Assembly (NCBI GenBank): GCA_009731375.1
Contig: BJOX01000242.1
Location: forward strand, 251,310-290,491
From: Paulinella micropora
Taxonomy: Eukaryota > Cercozoa > Imbricatea > Euglyphida
Direction: 5' to 3'
Length of the DNA: 39,182 bases
The position numbers were made by a program, and so were the translations under genes. The notes under the pieces are model-generated. The model was given only the letters and a program-made list of their open reading frames with translations, was not told where the DNA came from and did not search any database. Below are positions 1 through 11,420 of this stretch, piece after piece. Positions within the stretch are counted from its first letter, which is position 1. Every line of letters begins with the position of its first letter.

Positions 1-44
<44 letters not shown>
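1..44. repeat. (TAA)n microsatellite at window edge
   Basis: Perfect TAA trinucleotide run at the very start of the window. It is one of many TAA or TAG tracts in the host part. Confidence 0.95.
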
Positions 45-45
<1 letters not shown>

Positions 46-252
46 CAGTCTTGCCAGGACTTCCCTGAAATGAAAGAGAAGATAGACGTCGCCCACACAC
101 GAATCTTGCCATCCGGGCACTTTGGTAACTTGTGACCCGGATTGTCAGGGTCCTCATCACCTTCATCCGGATCCCCAGCTTCAGGCTCCTCCTCTTCATC
201 CAAGCCCTTGTTTTCCTCATTCTCATCCTCCTTCTTCTTGGTTTCCTCATTC

Positions 253-843
253 TCATCCTCCTCTCATCCTCCTCTCATCCTCCTCATCGGCCTCCTCCTT
301 CTGTTCTTCCTCGTTCTTCTCTTCTTCTTCTTTTTTCTTGTTCGTGTCTTTCTTCGTCTTCGCCTTCTCTTTCTTCTTCTTCGACGCCTTCTTCTTCTCT
401 TCTTCCTCCTCCTCCTTCTTGTCTTCTTCCTCCTTCTTCTTCTTCTTCTTCTTCTCCTCCTCCTCCTTCTTCTTCTGTTCCTCCTCCTTCTTCTTCTTCT
501 CTTCTTCCTCCTTCTTCTTTTTCGCATCCTTCTTTTTCTTCTTCTCTTCTTCCTCCTTCTTCTTCTTGTCTTCTTCCTCCTTCTTCTTCTTGTCTTCTTG
601 CTCCTTCTTCTTCTTCTGTTCATCCTCCTTCTTCTTCTTCTGTCCTTCCTCCTTCTTCTTCTTCGCATTCTTCTTTTTCTTCTTCGGACTATCTTCTTCC
701 TCCTCCTCCTCCTCCTTCTTCTTCTTCTGTTCTTCCTCCTTCTTCTTCTTCAGTTCTTCCTCCTTCTTCTTCTTCGCCTCCTCCTCCTTCTTCTTCTCTC
801 CTTCCTCCTTCTTCTTCTTCGCCTCCTTCTTCTTCTTCTCTTT
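253..843 (-). other. Lys/Glu-rich low-complexity open frame
   Basis: On the minus strand this CTT/CTC-rich stretch reads as an uninterrupted frame of alternating lysine and glutamate blocks, with a few Q, D, A, N and S-P residues. It is in the same frame as the gene at 844-1346 and follows that gene's TAA at 844-846. It ends at a TGA at 253-255. Below that, another frame is acidic (Glu/Asp/Asn/Pro-rich) down to about 60. Repeat slippage or assembly error could explain the stop and frame change, so this is probably the C-terminal tail of one lysine/glutamate-rich protein. The plus-strand poly-Ser/Phe reading is its shadow. Confidence 0.45.
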
Positions 844-1346
844 TTACTGCTTCTTCTTCTGCTCTTCCTCCTCTTTCTTCTTACTCTTCTCTTTCTCATT
901 CTTCTTTTCTTCCGCTTTCTGCCTCTTCTGTCTTTGCTGTGGGGGACCTGCTTCGTCGGCGTCGCCCAGTTTGTCGTCCCATAGCGTGGCTTTATCCTTC
1001 TTCAGTAGTCCTGCTTGAGTCCAGGAGTAGCAGAAGCCGGAGACCAACTCATCGAGGTCGCCTTTACCCTGCATGTTACACATGGACAAAAAAATGAACA
1101 GGCAAGCATACAATCTTAGTGTACCAGCTCATACTTGCGAAAGACGTCGTCGGGAATCTCGACCTCTTCGAACGGCTCCACGTCTGGGGAGCCGTTCAAA
1201 GTAAGGAAGATTTCCCCTCGCGAATTTTTTCGAATGGTTTGTAAGGTGGCGGCAACGAGCTTCTTACATGCCGTCTTGGGCATCGGAGATAATCCTACAT
1301 TCAAACATCTTGTGACTTTGCAGAATGCGAAATGAGTTGCCTCCAA
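844..1346 (-). CDS. Two-exon gene for Lys/Glu-rich protein
   Basis: I do not recognise the family. Exon A (1346-1125) starts at an ATG and gives 74 codons ending in phase 0. A 56-nt intron (1124-1069) begins GTACAC and ends CATGCAG. Exon B (1068-844) continues in frame through GKGDLDELVSGF into a tail of lysine and glutamate and stops at TAA 844-846. The acidic segment before the junction (VEPFEEVEIPDD) and the K/E tail suggest a charged nuclear or cytoskeletal protein, but that is a guess. The same frame stays open as K/E repeats beyond the stop to position 256, so the stop may be a lesion or error. The upstream start is not proven; an earlier exon is possible. Confidence 0.5.
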
Positions 1347-1431
1347 AGTTCAGTCGACGAGGTGGGCGGTGGGAGCTGGAAAATCCGGTCAAAAATGTAC
1401 GTTCAAAAACGCTGAAGGGTAGGTGTTGTTT

Positions 1432-1584
1432 ACAAGAGTTTATGCAGAGTTTGTATTGAGAGGAGAGTAGTTTGAGAAGATGTAACAGCATTCCCGCCTA
1501 TTCCATAGACCAGGATAGGCGGGAATGCATTTATTTTTTTATGTACTAAACGGTCTGTGTAGAAAAATCTGCACAAAAATTTGT
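1432..1584. repeat. 153-bp palindromic repeat, copy 1
   Basis: First of three copies, each exactly 153 bp. It begins with ACAAGAGTTTATGCAGAG and ends TCTGCACAAAAATTTGT, degenerate terminal inverted repeats. An internal palindrome has 13-bp arms, GCATTCCCGCCTA at 1488-1500 and its complement at 1516-1528, around a 15-nt loop. Confidence 0.85.
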
Positions 1585-1774
1585 CAACACCAACCTCCAT
1601 GATACTTGCAATTCCTTGCCTATCTACTGCATTTATTGTGGCCGCAGTCTGGAGAAGGTAAAAAGCAATACAGTACTATAATGTAAACCCATGCCATTTA
1701 TATCTCTAATGGAAACTGTGCAGAGTAGGAGTTGTACTAGTTCGATAAACCTATGCTTATGACTTGGTTTTTTT

Positions 1775-1927
1775 ACAAAAATTTGTGCAGAGTTTGTATT
1801 GAGAGGAGAATAGTTTGAGAAGATGTAGCAGCGTTCCCGCCTATTCCGTAGACCAGGATAGGCGGGAATGCATTTATTTTTTTATGTACTAAACGGTCTG
1901 TGTAGAAAAATCTGCACAAATTTTTGT
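1775..1927. repeat. 153-bp palindromic repeat, copy 2
   Basis: Second copy. Its termini ACAAAAATTTGTGCAG and CTGCACAAATTTTTGT are perfect complements, and the internal CCCGCCTATT palindrome is kept. The right flank (CAACCTCCATGAT) matches that of copy 1 and the left flank (GATAAACCTATG) matches that of copy 3, so the repeating unit is longer than the palindrome. Confidence 0.88.
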
Positions 1928-2116
1928 CAACATCAACCTCCATGATTGTTGAAATTCCTCCCTGCCTCCTCACAAATCAAGTGATACGGTAAGATAAGCT
2001 ACAGTCAAATGTTTGTTGAAGCCATACATATTAATTCCTAATATTTGACAACCCAACTGAATCTATTTGCCACAAGCGAGCAGTTTGATAAACCTATGTC
2101 TATGACTTGATTTTTT

Positions 2117-2269
2117 ACAAAAGTTTGTGCAGAGTTTGTATTACGAGGAAAGTATTTTGAGAAGATGTAACAGCATTCCCGCCTATTACATAGACCAGAT
2201 TAGGCGGGAATCCATTTCTTTTGTTACGTACAAGATGGTCTGTGGAGAAAGCTCTGCACAAACTTTTGT
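2117..2269. repeat. 153-bp palindromic repeat, copy 3
   Basis: Third copy, with the best-preserved terminal inverted repeats: ACAAAAGTTTGTGCAGAG and CTCTGCACAAACTTTTGT, 18 bp and perfect. It starts 342 bp after copy 2, which starts 343 bp after copy 1. Confidence 0.88.
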
Positions 2270-2506
2270 CAACACTTAAAAAATGTGGGGGGGGGGGGTC
2301 ACACATGGGACACTCCCCCAACTTCAATATTTATCTGAATTCCAAAAACATTACACCAGCATCAAGATCGATGCTGTGGCTACCTACAGTGCAAATATGA
2401 GCTCCCAATTCCTCCTGGTTCCCACAAGCCATGGCCTAGTCAGACAGTGACGTGCGAAAATGCGGGGGTGGGGGGGGGGGGCCCTGTGCTGCACATGGCA
2501 TTAAAG

Positions 2507-2561
2507 AATGAACTTACTTCGTTACTTTGATTGCGTAATTCGCATTTGATGTAAGTTCATT
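2507..2561. repeat. Short fold-back sequence
   Basis: AATGAACTTAC at 2507-2517 is complementary to GTAAGTTCATT at 2551-2561. A 33-nt spacer separates them. It could be a small MITE or a solitary hairpin. Confidence 0.6.
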
Positions 2562-2623
2562 TTTTAAACCTATTTCAAGCCAACTAGCGCGAGTTATCAG
2601 GAGGGTAAAGGGAGTGTCCCATG

Positions 2624-2867
2624 CTGGTGGTGCTCATGCTGGGGGGGGGGGGGTGCATGATGTTTGGTGCACTCACCTAACAAAACTACTTGCTCCTATT
2701 AAGTAAACTAAATATCAGCATCAACATCATGACTGGGGCTAGCTCCCCTTCCACTCTCGCTTCCTGAAAAAATTTTGTTCACACAAACCATGCCTTACTC
2801 TGCTGGTGGTGCTCATGCTGGGGGGGGGGGGCATGATGTTTGGTGCACTCACCTAACAAAACTACTG
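2624..2867. repeat. Direct duplication with poly-G core
   Basis: The segments 2624-2690 and 2800-2867 are near-identical. Both read GCTGGTGGTGCTCATGCT, then a G tract, then ATGATGTTTGGTGCACTC and CACCTAACAAAACTACT. They differ mainly in G-tract length. Confidence 0.85.
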
Positions 2868-2946
2868 TTGCTGTTGCTGTTGCTGTTGTCGCTGTTATCG
2901 CTGTTGCTGCTGTTGCTGTTGCTGTTGTCGCTGTTGTCGCTGAAAA

Positions 2947-2979
<33 letters not shown>

Positions 2980-3018
2980 CACAAACATTAATGTCTCCCT
3001 CTCTCTCTCTCTCTCTAG
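2866..3018. repeat. GTT/GCT, AG and CT simple repeats
   Basis: A (GTTGCT)n-like run, then (GA)n at about 2947-2978, then (CT)n ending in TAG at 3016-3018. The CT run ends as a polypyrimidine tract plus AG, so it could be the splice acceptor of the following exon. Confidence 0.85.
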
Positions 3019-3020
3019 GC

Positions 3021-6000
3021 ATGCTGAGGGCTGCCAAAGCGCCGATTTACGTGGCCCACCGCGATGGTGGTTACGGAGTTTTTGCCAGTATATACCTTCC
3101 TCCTTCCTTCGAGCTTGGGATCCTGGAAGCGGGCGGACGTGCTCTGAATCTTGATCGTAGTACTGCTTTATCAGAGCATTTTACTATGAAAATTGGGAAC
3201 TTACTTCAAACTGGCATGCATCCCATTCACTTTATTTCCCCTTCAAGCAGAAATGCTTTGCATCTAATAAATTCTTCATCAAAAGGATTCAACTCGAGTC
3301 CTGAGAAGCTTGACGATACTCCCCGACCTAACGTGAAGGTAAATTAATAACCAGTACATCATATATGAAAATTGCTACAATTCACATGCGTAACTAGTAA
3401 TGTGACAGTCGCCATACATAAAATAAAAAAACATGCAAATGCACATGCATTATTACATATATACATGCGTATACATCATACATACATGATTGTTACGTGC
3501 ATTCTTTTCCAGATCAGCAAGGGGACTCCAATCGTCACGGTGAGCACTGCAATAGGCAAAGATGAAGAGATTTTGCTCAATTATGCGCCGAATCCGGATT
3601 TAAGCATCACTACGCTACCGAGCGATGCATACCCGCACTGGCTGAAAGAAGCTGCCAAGCAACGCGCTAAAATTCCGGTATTTTTGTACGAGACGGACAT
3701 TGGCCATGTGTGTTTCATTGTTCCTGAGCAAGAGCATCCTATTCCTTTGAAGTTAGTGTCATTGACGCACGAAGAGAAGCTTGCGCTTTTGAGCACGGTT
3801 AGTAGTGTTACTTCCGATGGATGCGCAACTTCGCAGCCGGTGTCAAGATCTTTATCTATGTCAACAGAGCAGAAAATGAAGTTGCTCAACAGCGTTACTT
3901 CTGTTTCAGCTGCAGAAAGTCAGAATACTCTTCTGCGAAGGGCGAGCTCTAGCGTTACAGTTGTGCTGGAAAAATCAAGCTCTAGTAATACGAAGGTAAT
4001 AAATAAATAAAATCAATCACTAGGTAGCTTCTTATTTGATTTATTTACAGGTACTTGGTTCTGACATCGATACTGACGTGGACCAGAGGGAGGAGCCGCA
4101 GAGTAGTCCGGTCAAGTTCAAAGATAATAGTGGGAGACTTTTTGTTCCTACTGGATCTTTGGTAATTCTCTTTCTCTTTTGCTTGCTTGCGGAAGTTGGT
4201 AGCTATTGTGGTTTGTTTAGAGCGTTGACGAAGGCGATTCGGATAATGATTCGAAGTGCTACCGTGAACCTACCGATCCTAGCGATACTAGGCTCCCCCC
4301 TCTGGTCGACGACGAATATGTTGGTGCGGAATCTAGTATTCTGGGCAACTACAACGAGCTGATGGAATCAAATGAGCTGTTATGTGACCTGATGAAATTG
4401 TCACCACTTCCTGTACAACGAGCACGCAAAAATCCCACTCGCCCCTACAAAATGAAACACCGCACCAAAGGAAACGTGAAGTTACAGAGACAGGAAGCGC
4501 TCAAGAAGTTGTTGGGGATAACCTTCGCAGACCTGGATAGAGAAGTGAAGTCTGTTTGCTGTCAAAAGTGGAAGTGTTACTCATTCATCGACACGCGCGA
4601 TGTGCTACACACGCGAGCGAAGAACGCAGCATCGTCACTAAGTGAGCTTTACACGTGGACAGCTGCTCAGCTTGAATCCTTCCAAACTAAAATTGGTTCG
4701 TTTCAATATATGTACCTAACGGAGGCTGTCTGCAGAACAGCTTGGCAGCGCATCCACGGCATCAGCGACGCAGTTTTATCTCGAGCACACAAGCTTCTTG
4801 CCAACAACACGAAGGTCTTTGCCAGAAAGTCAACCGCAATTCCCGAAACAGAAGATCTTGTTGCAATTTTGCTATGTGAAAAATTCGCAAACAGTCATCC
4901 CGAGATATGTAGCGACGGTGTATGGAGGCTACAAGAAATGGCTGAGGACGCCGGAGTGCAAAAGTATGTTCGGGACAACTGGAAAGAAGTGTGTCTACGG
5001 TACGGAACTTCTAAGAGAGTGAATCCTGATAAGCCTCCAACAGACAACACAATCAACAAAGTTTGGAAAGCGGATTTCTCAAACGTCAAGTTTGTACGAG
5101 GTAATATGCATATAATTGATTGATGTTTGAATCGTTAGCATAGCATAGCATTCATCATTACTCACTACATCTTTGTGCTGCAGCGGGAGACTTTTCCAAA
5201 TGCGACATCTGCACGAGGCTTGCGGTTCGGCATGCCCGAGGTTTCCTGAGTGACACAGCAGCTCAGACTTGGCGCCGCCAGAGCCGCCTTCATCACAAAA
5301 TTCACAGAACGTGCCGTGTAGCGAGCATGCAACGCAAGAAGGGTGCGCAAGAAGATCTCCATGCTACTGTTATATCTGCAGATATGAAGCCGCCTGTGCG
5401 GATTCCATCTTGTCGCCGTGCTGCTAAAGACTTTAAAGGGAAAATGGTCTTTCGCCTGTGTGTCGGTATCAACACTTGTTACACTACCGATACTAACTTT
5501 ATTTTCACGTACCTGGAAGGCGCAGTGGAGCATGGCGTGAACAGTAATATCACCATGCTTGCATCACTTTTGCATTGGGAGCTTTGGCATCCTCGCACTA
5601 TGCAAGCTTGGAAGTTATTCCTGGAGTGGGACGGCGCCGGTGATAACACTGCGTGGGCTATGCTAGGCTTTATCGGGCTTAATGTTGTCGACCGCGGTAT
5701 CCGTTGGCAAGTAGAATCTCATCGCAAGCCACCTGGGCACGGCCATGACGGGAATGATCAGTCATTCAGAGTGATGGATATTGGGTGGAAGAGCACCTTC
5801 CTCACAACCAATATCGCTCAAGCTTTGTTAAAACTTATCCTTGCTTTCAAAAAACAAAGATCGACCTTTGTGTTGGTTGTTCTTGCATGTAATTACGACT
5901 GGATGACGTATTTCAGTCCATGTATGAACAAAAGCTTCAAGAATTACAACAGGCCTCTGGCCTGGCGCATCACCAAGAACGAGGATCCTGATCAGTTACC

Positions 6001-7328
6001 GACTGCGGATTTCAAAACAATGGGAGACGCACAGGAGGAATTTCATGGAGAGAAGGATAATCCCCAAGGAGCATCAGTGAAACTGTTCATTCAGCGCCCC
6101 GGTATTGTATTATATTATTCCCTTCCCTCCCCCCCCCCCCCCCCACGTGCATGTGTTGTATATATTGCAATACCGGGGCGTTGGATGTATTGCAGCGGCT
6201 GATATGCCTCGCAAGCTTCCTGTGGGATACTTCGTCAACCCACGTTTGAAAAAGGATATTCGATCTTTGAGCAAGTACCTAGAGCCGGACGAGACTGCGC
6301 ATGTGGAGGAGATGTTGGCGGCTGGGAACCTGACAAGAATCGAAATTGATGGCGACTACTTCGACGGTGGTTTGCCCGGACGCCCTGCTCATATGAAGTG
6401 TGGAAAATACAAAGCAGAATTCCGACTGGTTGATGAGCTGCCGATGAATTGGATGGAGTTGCCTCCTAACCGTAAAGAAAAGATAAACGCTCTTACCCAT
6501 TTGACACCTGACGAGCTTCTTTCTTTACCACGCACATATTTTGTTAACGAGGGAAAGGCTCCCGCTCACCCACGATGGCGCGGTGCACAGGAGCTTACTG
6601 AGGAAGAAAAGAGGGAGCAGGACTTGGCTTTTGGAAATGTTGAGCATCCGTGGCGCAAAGTTTTCATTTTACTTACATCGTTTCAAGACAAGCAAGCGTT
6701 TGCATCCAGCCAAATGGTAGTCAAGGAACTAAAGGACTGGCTCAGAATGCACGGTGTTGCAACGCAAGATGCCGACCGGAAGCAGTTTAAAAAGGCGCAG
6801 CTTGTTGACTCAGCATGGAACCATTTTCAAATCTGCCGCTGCAACTTAGAAGAAGAAGTGGATGCCAAACTAGCTGGTGCTGAACCCGCGCTATCTGAGA
6901 ACTCTTCTTCTACTACTAGCACAGACAACTCTTCTTCTAGCTCAGAGGAAGAAGAAAACGGTACTAGTGTATGCTATATCTGCAACACTGGTCGCATTTC
7001 GTTATTATTTACTGTAGGTGTCTCAGACTCAACTGTGCCGCCACGAGGACGCCAACCAAGCCGTCAGCGCGGACGTCGCCGCGCGCGTCGAGCAGCAGGT
7101 CAACGCGGACGCAAGCGTGCGCGAAATTCAGCTGATTCCAAGCGGGCGATGCAATCTCAACGCAGGAACAGTCAGGTGCAAGGCGCAAATCAGCCAGGCC
7201 CCAATCCGTGGGATTGCCCTTCCTGTAAGATCCATAACGCTGAAGGTGGAGACAAATGCCAATTGTGTGAGTGGCCAGCAGATGTCGGTAGCTCTGATAG
7301 CTCTGACGACAACGACCCATTAATGTAG
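3021..7328 (+). CDS. Seven-exon SET-like / transposase-like / RanBP2 zinc-finger gene
   Basis: Exons 3021-3338, 3513-3995, 4051-4161, 4221-5100, 5184-6101, 6196-6960 and 7018-7328 join with GT-AG introns and matching phases into about 1,261 codons. Exons 1-2 resemble a SET domain: GYGVFAS near the start, LINSSS with a later PNVK, and KDEEILLNYAP at the end. Exons 4-5 match a family widespread in eukaryotic genomes: YLTEAVCRTAW, then GDFSKCDICTRL, then VISADMKPP and LEWDGAGDNTAW, which look like spaced acidic residues of a transposase-like core. I recall this as the DUF7869 type; not checked. Exon 6 ends in Ser/Glu repeats. Exon 7 is Arg-rich, then WDCPSCKIHNAEGGDKCQLC, which fits the RanBP2 zinc-finger pattern. 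The first ATG follows a CT-rich AG acceptor, so an upstream exon may be missing. The last 57-nt intron is in frame and could be retained. Probably a domesticated or active transposon-family gene. Confidence 0.72.
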
Positions 7329-7807
7329 CCTTGAAATACATTCTAATCAAGGAAATACTGCAACCTTCACATCACACAACCCCCCCCCCCCCCCCCCCTT
7401 CCACTACCCACGTGAATCCCCTATCACAGCGGCGGCAGGGATTTTTTGAAGTAAAAGCAGCTCATAATGTAGGAAAATACTAAAAACAAATAAAACAAAG
7501 CAAAAAAACCAAGCTGTGCATTTTTGTCGCTTGTTTCCAGCATAGTCTTGTCGTCGCCGGCATGAAAAAAAAGTGGAAAAATTAGGTGTCAGACCGGTTT
7601 CTGTCCACCTCCGGAGGTGAAGTCTAAGTGGTTGACTATTAATAAAAACATGTTTTAATATCATTTTATTATGTTCTGCAACTAAATACTGAATTTCCCT
7701 TCATTTGCAAAAGTTTTCTGAAAGTTGCTAAAAGTCTTGGAAAAATTTCGGAAAAAGTGATACCCCCATCTTTGCCGAATGGTTAGTTATTATCTAGCAA
7801 CCTAATA
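7329..7807. other. Intergenic, no gene seen
   Basis: Holds an 18-nt poly-C tract at about 7381-7398 and AT-rich sequence after the zinc-finger gene. I see no supported coding sequence. Confidence 0.6.
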
Positions 7808-8080
7808 TAGCTCCCTGAGTTTATGTGAACCTACCCTTGATGTACCCTCCAACATTGTGCTTCCCATGCTAGCCAACTATGTTGCCTTTGTCTGTTTGCT
7901 TTTGCGCGAAGGGGACATCTCCAGAGTGGGGCATGCAGCCTACACTCTGGGGTAGTACCGACCCGTATGTGTCTTGCTGATGCTGGTGGCTGCTTGTCAT
8001 GAATGAGTGTGGCTGTGGTCGCGGTGACGCTGCATTTGTCTGGCGTGCCCGTCCCTCTGCAAATTTTTTAATTTGCATCG
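7808..8080. repeat. Dispersed repeat, copy A
   Basis: Matches 8708-8997 over its length with substitutions and small indels. Shared blocks include GGGGCATGCAGCCT, GTCTGTTTGCTTTT and CGTGCCTGTCCCTCTGCAAA-like sequence. Neither copy has an open frame supporting a protein. Confidence 0.75.
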
Positions 8081-8271
8081 CCACACCTTGGAGCCTGAGA
8101 AACACAACTGGACCTAAAACTGTCAAGGAACCACCTATACTTCTTTACTCTCTCTCCTTCTCGTCATGCACCCCTTTTTCTACTCTTTCTCTTGCTTGCT
8201 CCCTCCCCCACCCTTTTTTTTCAATGTTGTCTTTTTTTTCTCGCTCTGATTTTTTGAATTTGAATTTGCTC

Positions 8272-8481
8272 TGCCATATCTCTATTTTTCCGATGGATGC
8301 CCAGACCTTCTTGGAGGTCCAGGAACCACACTCTGTCTGTCTGTCTGTCAGTCTACCTGCCTGTCTGTCTGTCTTTCTGTCGTTCTGCCTTGTTCTTCTT
8401 GGTAGGAACACTTAAAGTCAAATTTGCGTTACCATACCTCTACGTTTCCAATGGACGCCCAGACCTTTCTAAGATAATGGT
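8272..8481. repeat. Short repeat pair plus (CTGT)n
   Basis: The segments 8272-8322 and 8431-8481 share CCATA-CTCTA-TTTCC and GATGCCCAGACC/GACGCCCAGACC. Between them is a degenerate CTGT/CTGC tetranucleotide run at about 8333-8388. Confidence 0.65.
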
Positions 8482-8707
8482 TGACCACTCCCCCATCTTG
8501 TATCTAACGCCACAACAACTAGCCAATCATCTGGTTGCTCCTTTTCCCTTTACCAATCAGTCTGGTCCCCGGTTTTTCTTTGCCTTTTTGTCTGGTTGCG
8601 AATTTGGACTGCAACCAACACTCTCTTTTTGGGACCTAACGCAAACCAGCACTTGCGAAGGGATCAAAGACATCCATGCATCTTGGAACTCTGTCTAACA
8701 ACCGTAT

Positions 8708-8997
8708 GTAGCTCCCTGTTTGTTTGTGAACCTACGCTTGATGTGCCTTTCAACTCTGTGCTTCAAAAGCTAACAAACTATACTGCCTTGGTCTGTTTGC
8801 TTTTTCGTGGGGGGGACATCCCCAAAGTGGGGCATGCAGCCTTCACTTTGGGATAGTACAGACCCGTTTGTGTCTTGCGTTTGCTTGTGGCTGGGTTTGC
8901 AATCGCTGGGTGGTGCTGGGGTTATGGTCGTGTTGCAAACGTCTGGCATGCTCTGCCTCCCATGTGTTGTCGTGCCTGTCCCTCTGCAAATTTTTGA
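8708..8997. repeat. Dispersed repeat, copy B
   Basis: Partner of 7808-8080, starting about 900 bp later. Together with the 8272/8431 pair it points to a diverged tandem duplication of a roughly 1-kb unit. Confidence 0.75.
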
Positions 8998-8999
8998 TC

Positions 9000-9053
9000 T
9001 CTCTCTTTTTCTCTCTTTCTCCCTCTCTCTCTCTTTGTCTCTTTGTCTCTCTC

Positions 9054-9088
<35 letters not shown>

Positions 9089-9118
9089 TTCTTTCTCTCT
9101 CTCTCTCTCTTTTTTGCT
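9000..9118. repeat. (CT)n microsatellite
   Basis: About 120 nt of CT dinucleotides with scattered TTT and CCC interruptions. The long Ser/Leu and Arg/Glu frames here are products of the repeat. Confidence 0.95.
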
Positions 9119-9164
9119 TGCATCTTCGTTTTTGCTCTGCACGCACTGCGCGGTTGACGTCTGA

Positions 9165-10616
9165 CTTGACGATTTATCGTCCTTGCGGGGAGAGGGAAGG
9201 GTCACTTGCGTCCCCTCGCGGGGCGTATTACCCATGCAAGCCACAAAGTCAGACTGATAGCTAAGAATGCCTATACCCCTCTCGTTCGCTGCAACCTTCG
9301 TTCTTTCTCTTTTTCGCACCCTGGGTCCCACCGTCTCACTACACCCCTCTCTTGCTCGGACGAGACTCAGAGATATATATAGAATACAAAAGTCAACGAG
9401 ATTGCGGATCAAGGGCTCCACACCATCCCCCGTAAAGACAAAGAGCTACATCGCGTCCTAACCCCAAGGCGGATCACTGGCGGACTATAACGATAGGTCC
9501 CTAACAGACCCAATAGTGCCGCCAGGGTAATACTGGGTCTGGATGGGACCAACACTAGTCCAGCCTAGAGTCCCCTGTAAGACACAATGGAGTAGGCTCC
9601 CCCTCAGACAACCAAGACAAAACCAGACATCCTTTACATCTTATCTCGACCTCGGAGGACACCATAACAGCTGGGCCCACGGACCCGAATCCCAAGACCG
9701 CCCAGTCCTGACCAGGAGATGGTCAGGAATGTACGGTCTCAGGGCCAGGTCCACAAGCCTTAGCTTTCTCGCGATAAACCCCCTTAGAGGCTTGGAGCAA
9801 CATAACTAGTCTCGAAACTCCCGTGAACAGGAACTTGGATCAGGTCTGCTGGTCCGACCCATCAGGGGATACCATACGGTCCCGGTCACCGGCCACGATA
9901 AGATGTCAACCTAATCCTGGACTAGTTATCAGAAACGGGGACCCAGACCGCACTTCATGGTCTTATCCGAGAACCCACCAACACCCCCTAGATCCTGTCC
10001 CCGACCACAAAAACATCTACCCAATGCCTTATCTTGTCACCTACCACCAAGGTGCTACCCCGCTACGGTGAATATACAATCAGACTAGCAGGGACCTTAC
10101 CTAACAGCCCCCGCTGCTCGTGCTGTTCCGCACCTCTCGGCTCGGCATCTAACCTGGCAATCAAGCATCTACCCTGATACCAAGGCTGCAGGAAAATTTT
10201 CTCGATCTGGAATACAACTTGTCGAAACAAAGTGCAAAACCTAGACAGGGACTCCCAGAGATCTATCCCCGGAGCCCCACTTCGGCCTAGTCTCTGCCAA
10301 ATCCTCATTTAAGGTTAGCACACTTGGTCCCTTCAACTTACGACTAGAAGACAGATCTCGCCCATCAAGCCACCGCAATATACCGCGACCTCACTGAGCT
10401 CTGCCATGACCACATCCTCACGATTTGGAAATTAATGCATGCATGCCCGAAACCCGCGATCCCCCTTACTCCCCAAGCTGGAAACCCCAACCAACCGTCT
10501 CACTCCAGCGTCACACATGACCAAGTGCAACTACAGTGATTGGTCGCACCTCGATTCCCAGGAAATTCGCTACATTACCAGAACCCACCCGGGAGGGGAA
10601 GGAGGAAGAAGGAAAA
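9165..10616. other. Non-repetitive host DNA, no gene recognised
   Basis: About 1.4 kb of fairly GC-balanced sequence before the first gap. Only short open frames occur in several phases, none with recognisable motifs or convincing splice sites. It may be decayed transposon or intronic DNA. Confidence 0.5.
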
Positions 10617-11168
10617 NNNNNNNNNNNNNNNNNNNNNNNNNNNNNNNNNNNNNNNNNNNNNNNNNNNNNNNNNNNNNNNNNNNNNNNNNNNNNNNNNNNN
10701 NNNNNNNNNNNNNNNNNNNNNNNNNNNNNNNNNNNNNNNNNNNNNNNNNNNNNNNNNNNNNNNNNNNNNNNNNNNNNNNNNNNNNNNNNNNNNNNNNNNN
10801 NNNNNNNNNNNNNNNNNNNNNNNNNNNNNNNNNNNNNNNNNNNNNNNNNNNNNNNNNNNNNNNNNNNNNNNNNNNNNNNNNNNNNNNNNNNNNNNNNNNN
10901 NNNNNNNNNNNNNNNNNNNNNNNNNNNNNNNNNNNNNNNNNNNNNNNNNNNNNNNNNNNNNNNNNNNNNNNNNNNNNNNNNNNNNNNNNNNNNNNNNNNN
11001 NNNNNNNNNNNNNNNNNNNNNNNNNNNNNNNNNNNNNNNNNNNNNNNNNNNNNNNNNNNNNNNNNNNNNNNNNNNNNNNNNNNNNNNNNNNNNNNNNNNN
11101 NNNNNNNNNNNNNNNNNNNNNNNNNNNNNNNNNNNNNNNNNNNNNNNNNNNNNNNNNNNNNNNNNNNN
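10617..11168. other. Assembly gap (552 N)
   Basis: Run of N, followed directly by poly(A). Open frames crossing it have no meaning. Confidence 0.99.

Positions 11169-11228
<60 letters not shown>
11169..11228. repeat. Poly(A) tract, 60 nt
   Basis: Uninterrupted A60 adjoining the gap. It may be a retrotransposon or processed-copy tail, but the upstream side is missing, so this cannot be settled. Confidence 0.9.
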
Positions 11229-11230
<2 letters not shown>

Positions 11231-11279
11231 AAACACAAATCATACCATCAACAACCAAATCAAAACCAGAATCACATTT

Positions 11280-11420
11280 ACAGCCAACGGAGTAAACGTA
11301 TAACCAACGAAGAACCAACGAGCCCTACACACGACCAACGAAATCATATGCAATACCAACGAGTACCCAACGCGCCAGCGAACCCACGACCAACGTGTGT
11401 CCAACGAACCAACTAACCAA
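11280..11420. repeat. Irregular CCAACGA cluster
   Basis: CCAACG or CCAACGA recurs about nine times at uneven spacing between AT- and AC-rich spacers. It is not a perfect tandem array. Confidence 0.65.

Noticed and set aside
122-1097. Long plus-strand Ser/Phe/Leu-rich frames
   Set aside because: Products of the CTT/CTC low-complexity tract in three frames. The minus-strand Lys/Glu frame continues a spliced gene and is the better reading.
2775-3347. Start of the SET-like gene at 2,775
   Set aside because: That frame passes through GTT/GCT, GA and CT repeats. The CT run with TAG looks like a splice acceptor, so I start at 3,021 and leave an upstream exon open.
6105-6203. Coding use of the poly-C stretch before exon 6
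   Set aside because: The GT...CAG boundaries at 6102 and 6195 remove it and restore the phase between exons 5 and 6.
11169-11228. Processed pseudogene or LINE tail
   Set aside because: Only the poly(A) is visible; the body would lie in the gap, and no coding relic is seen.
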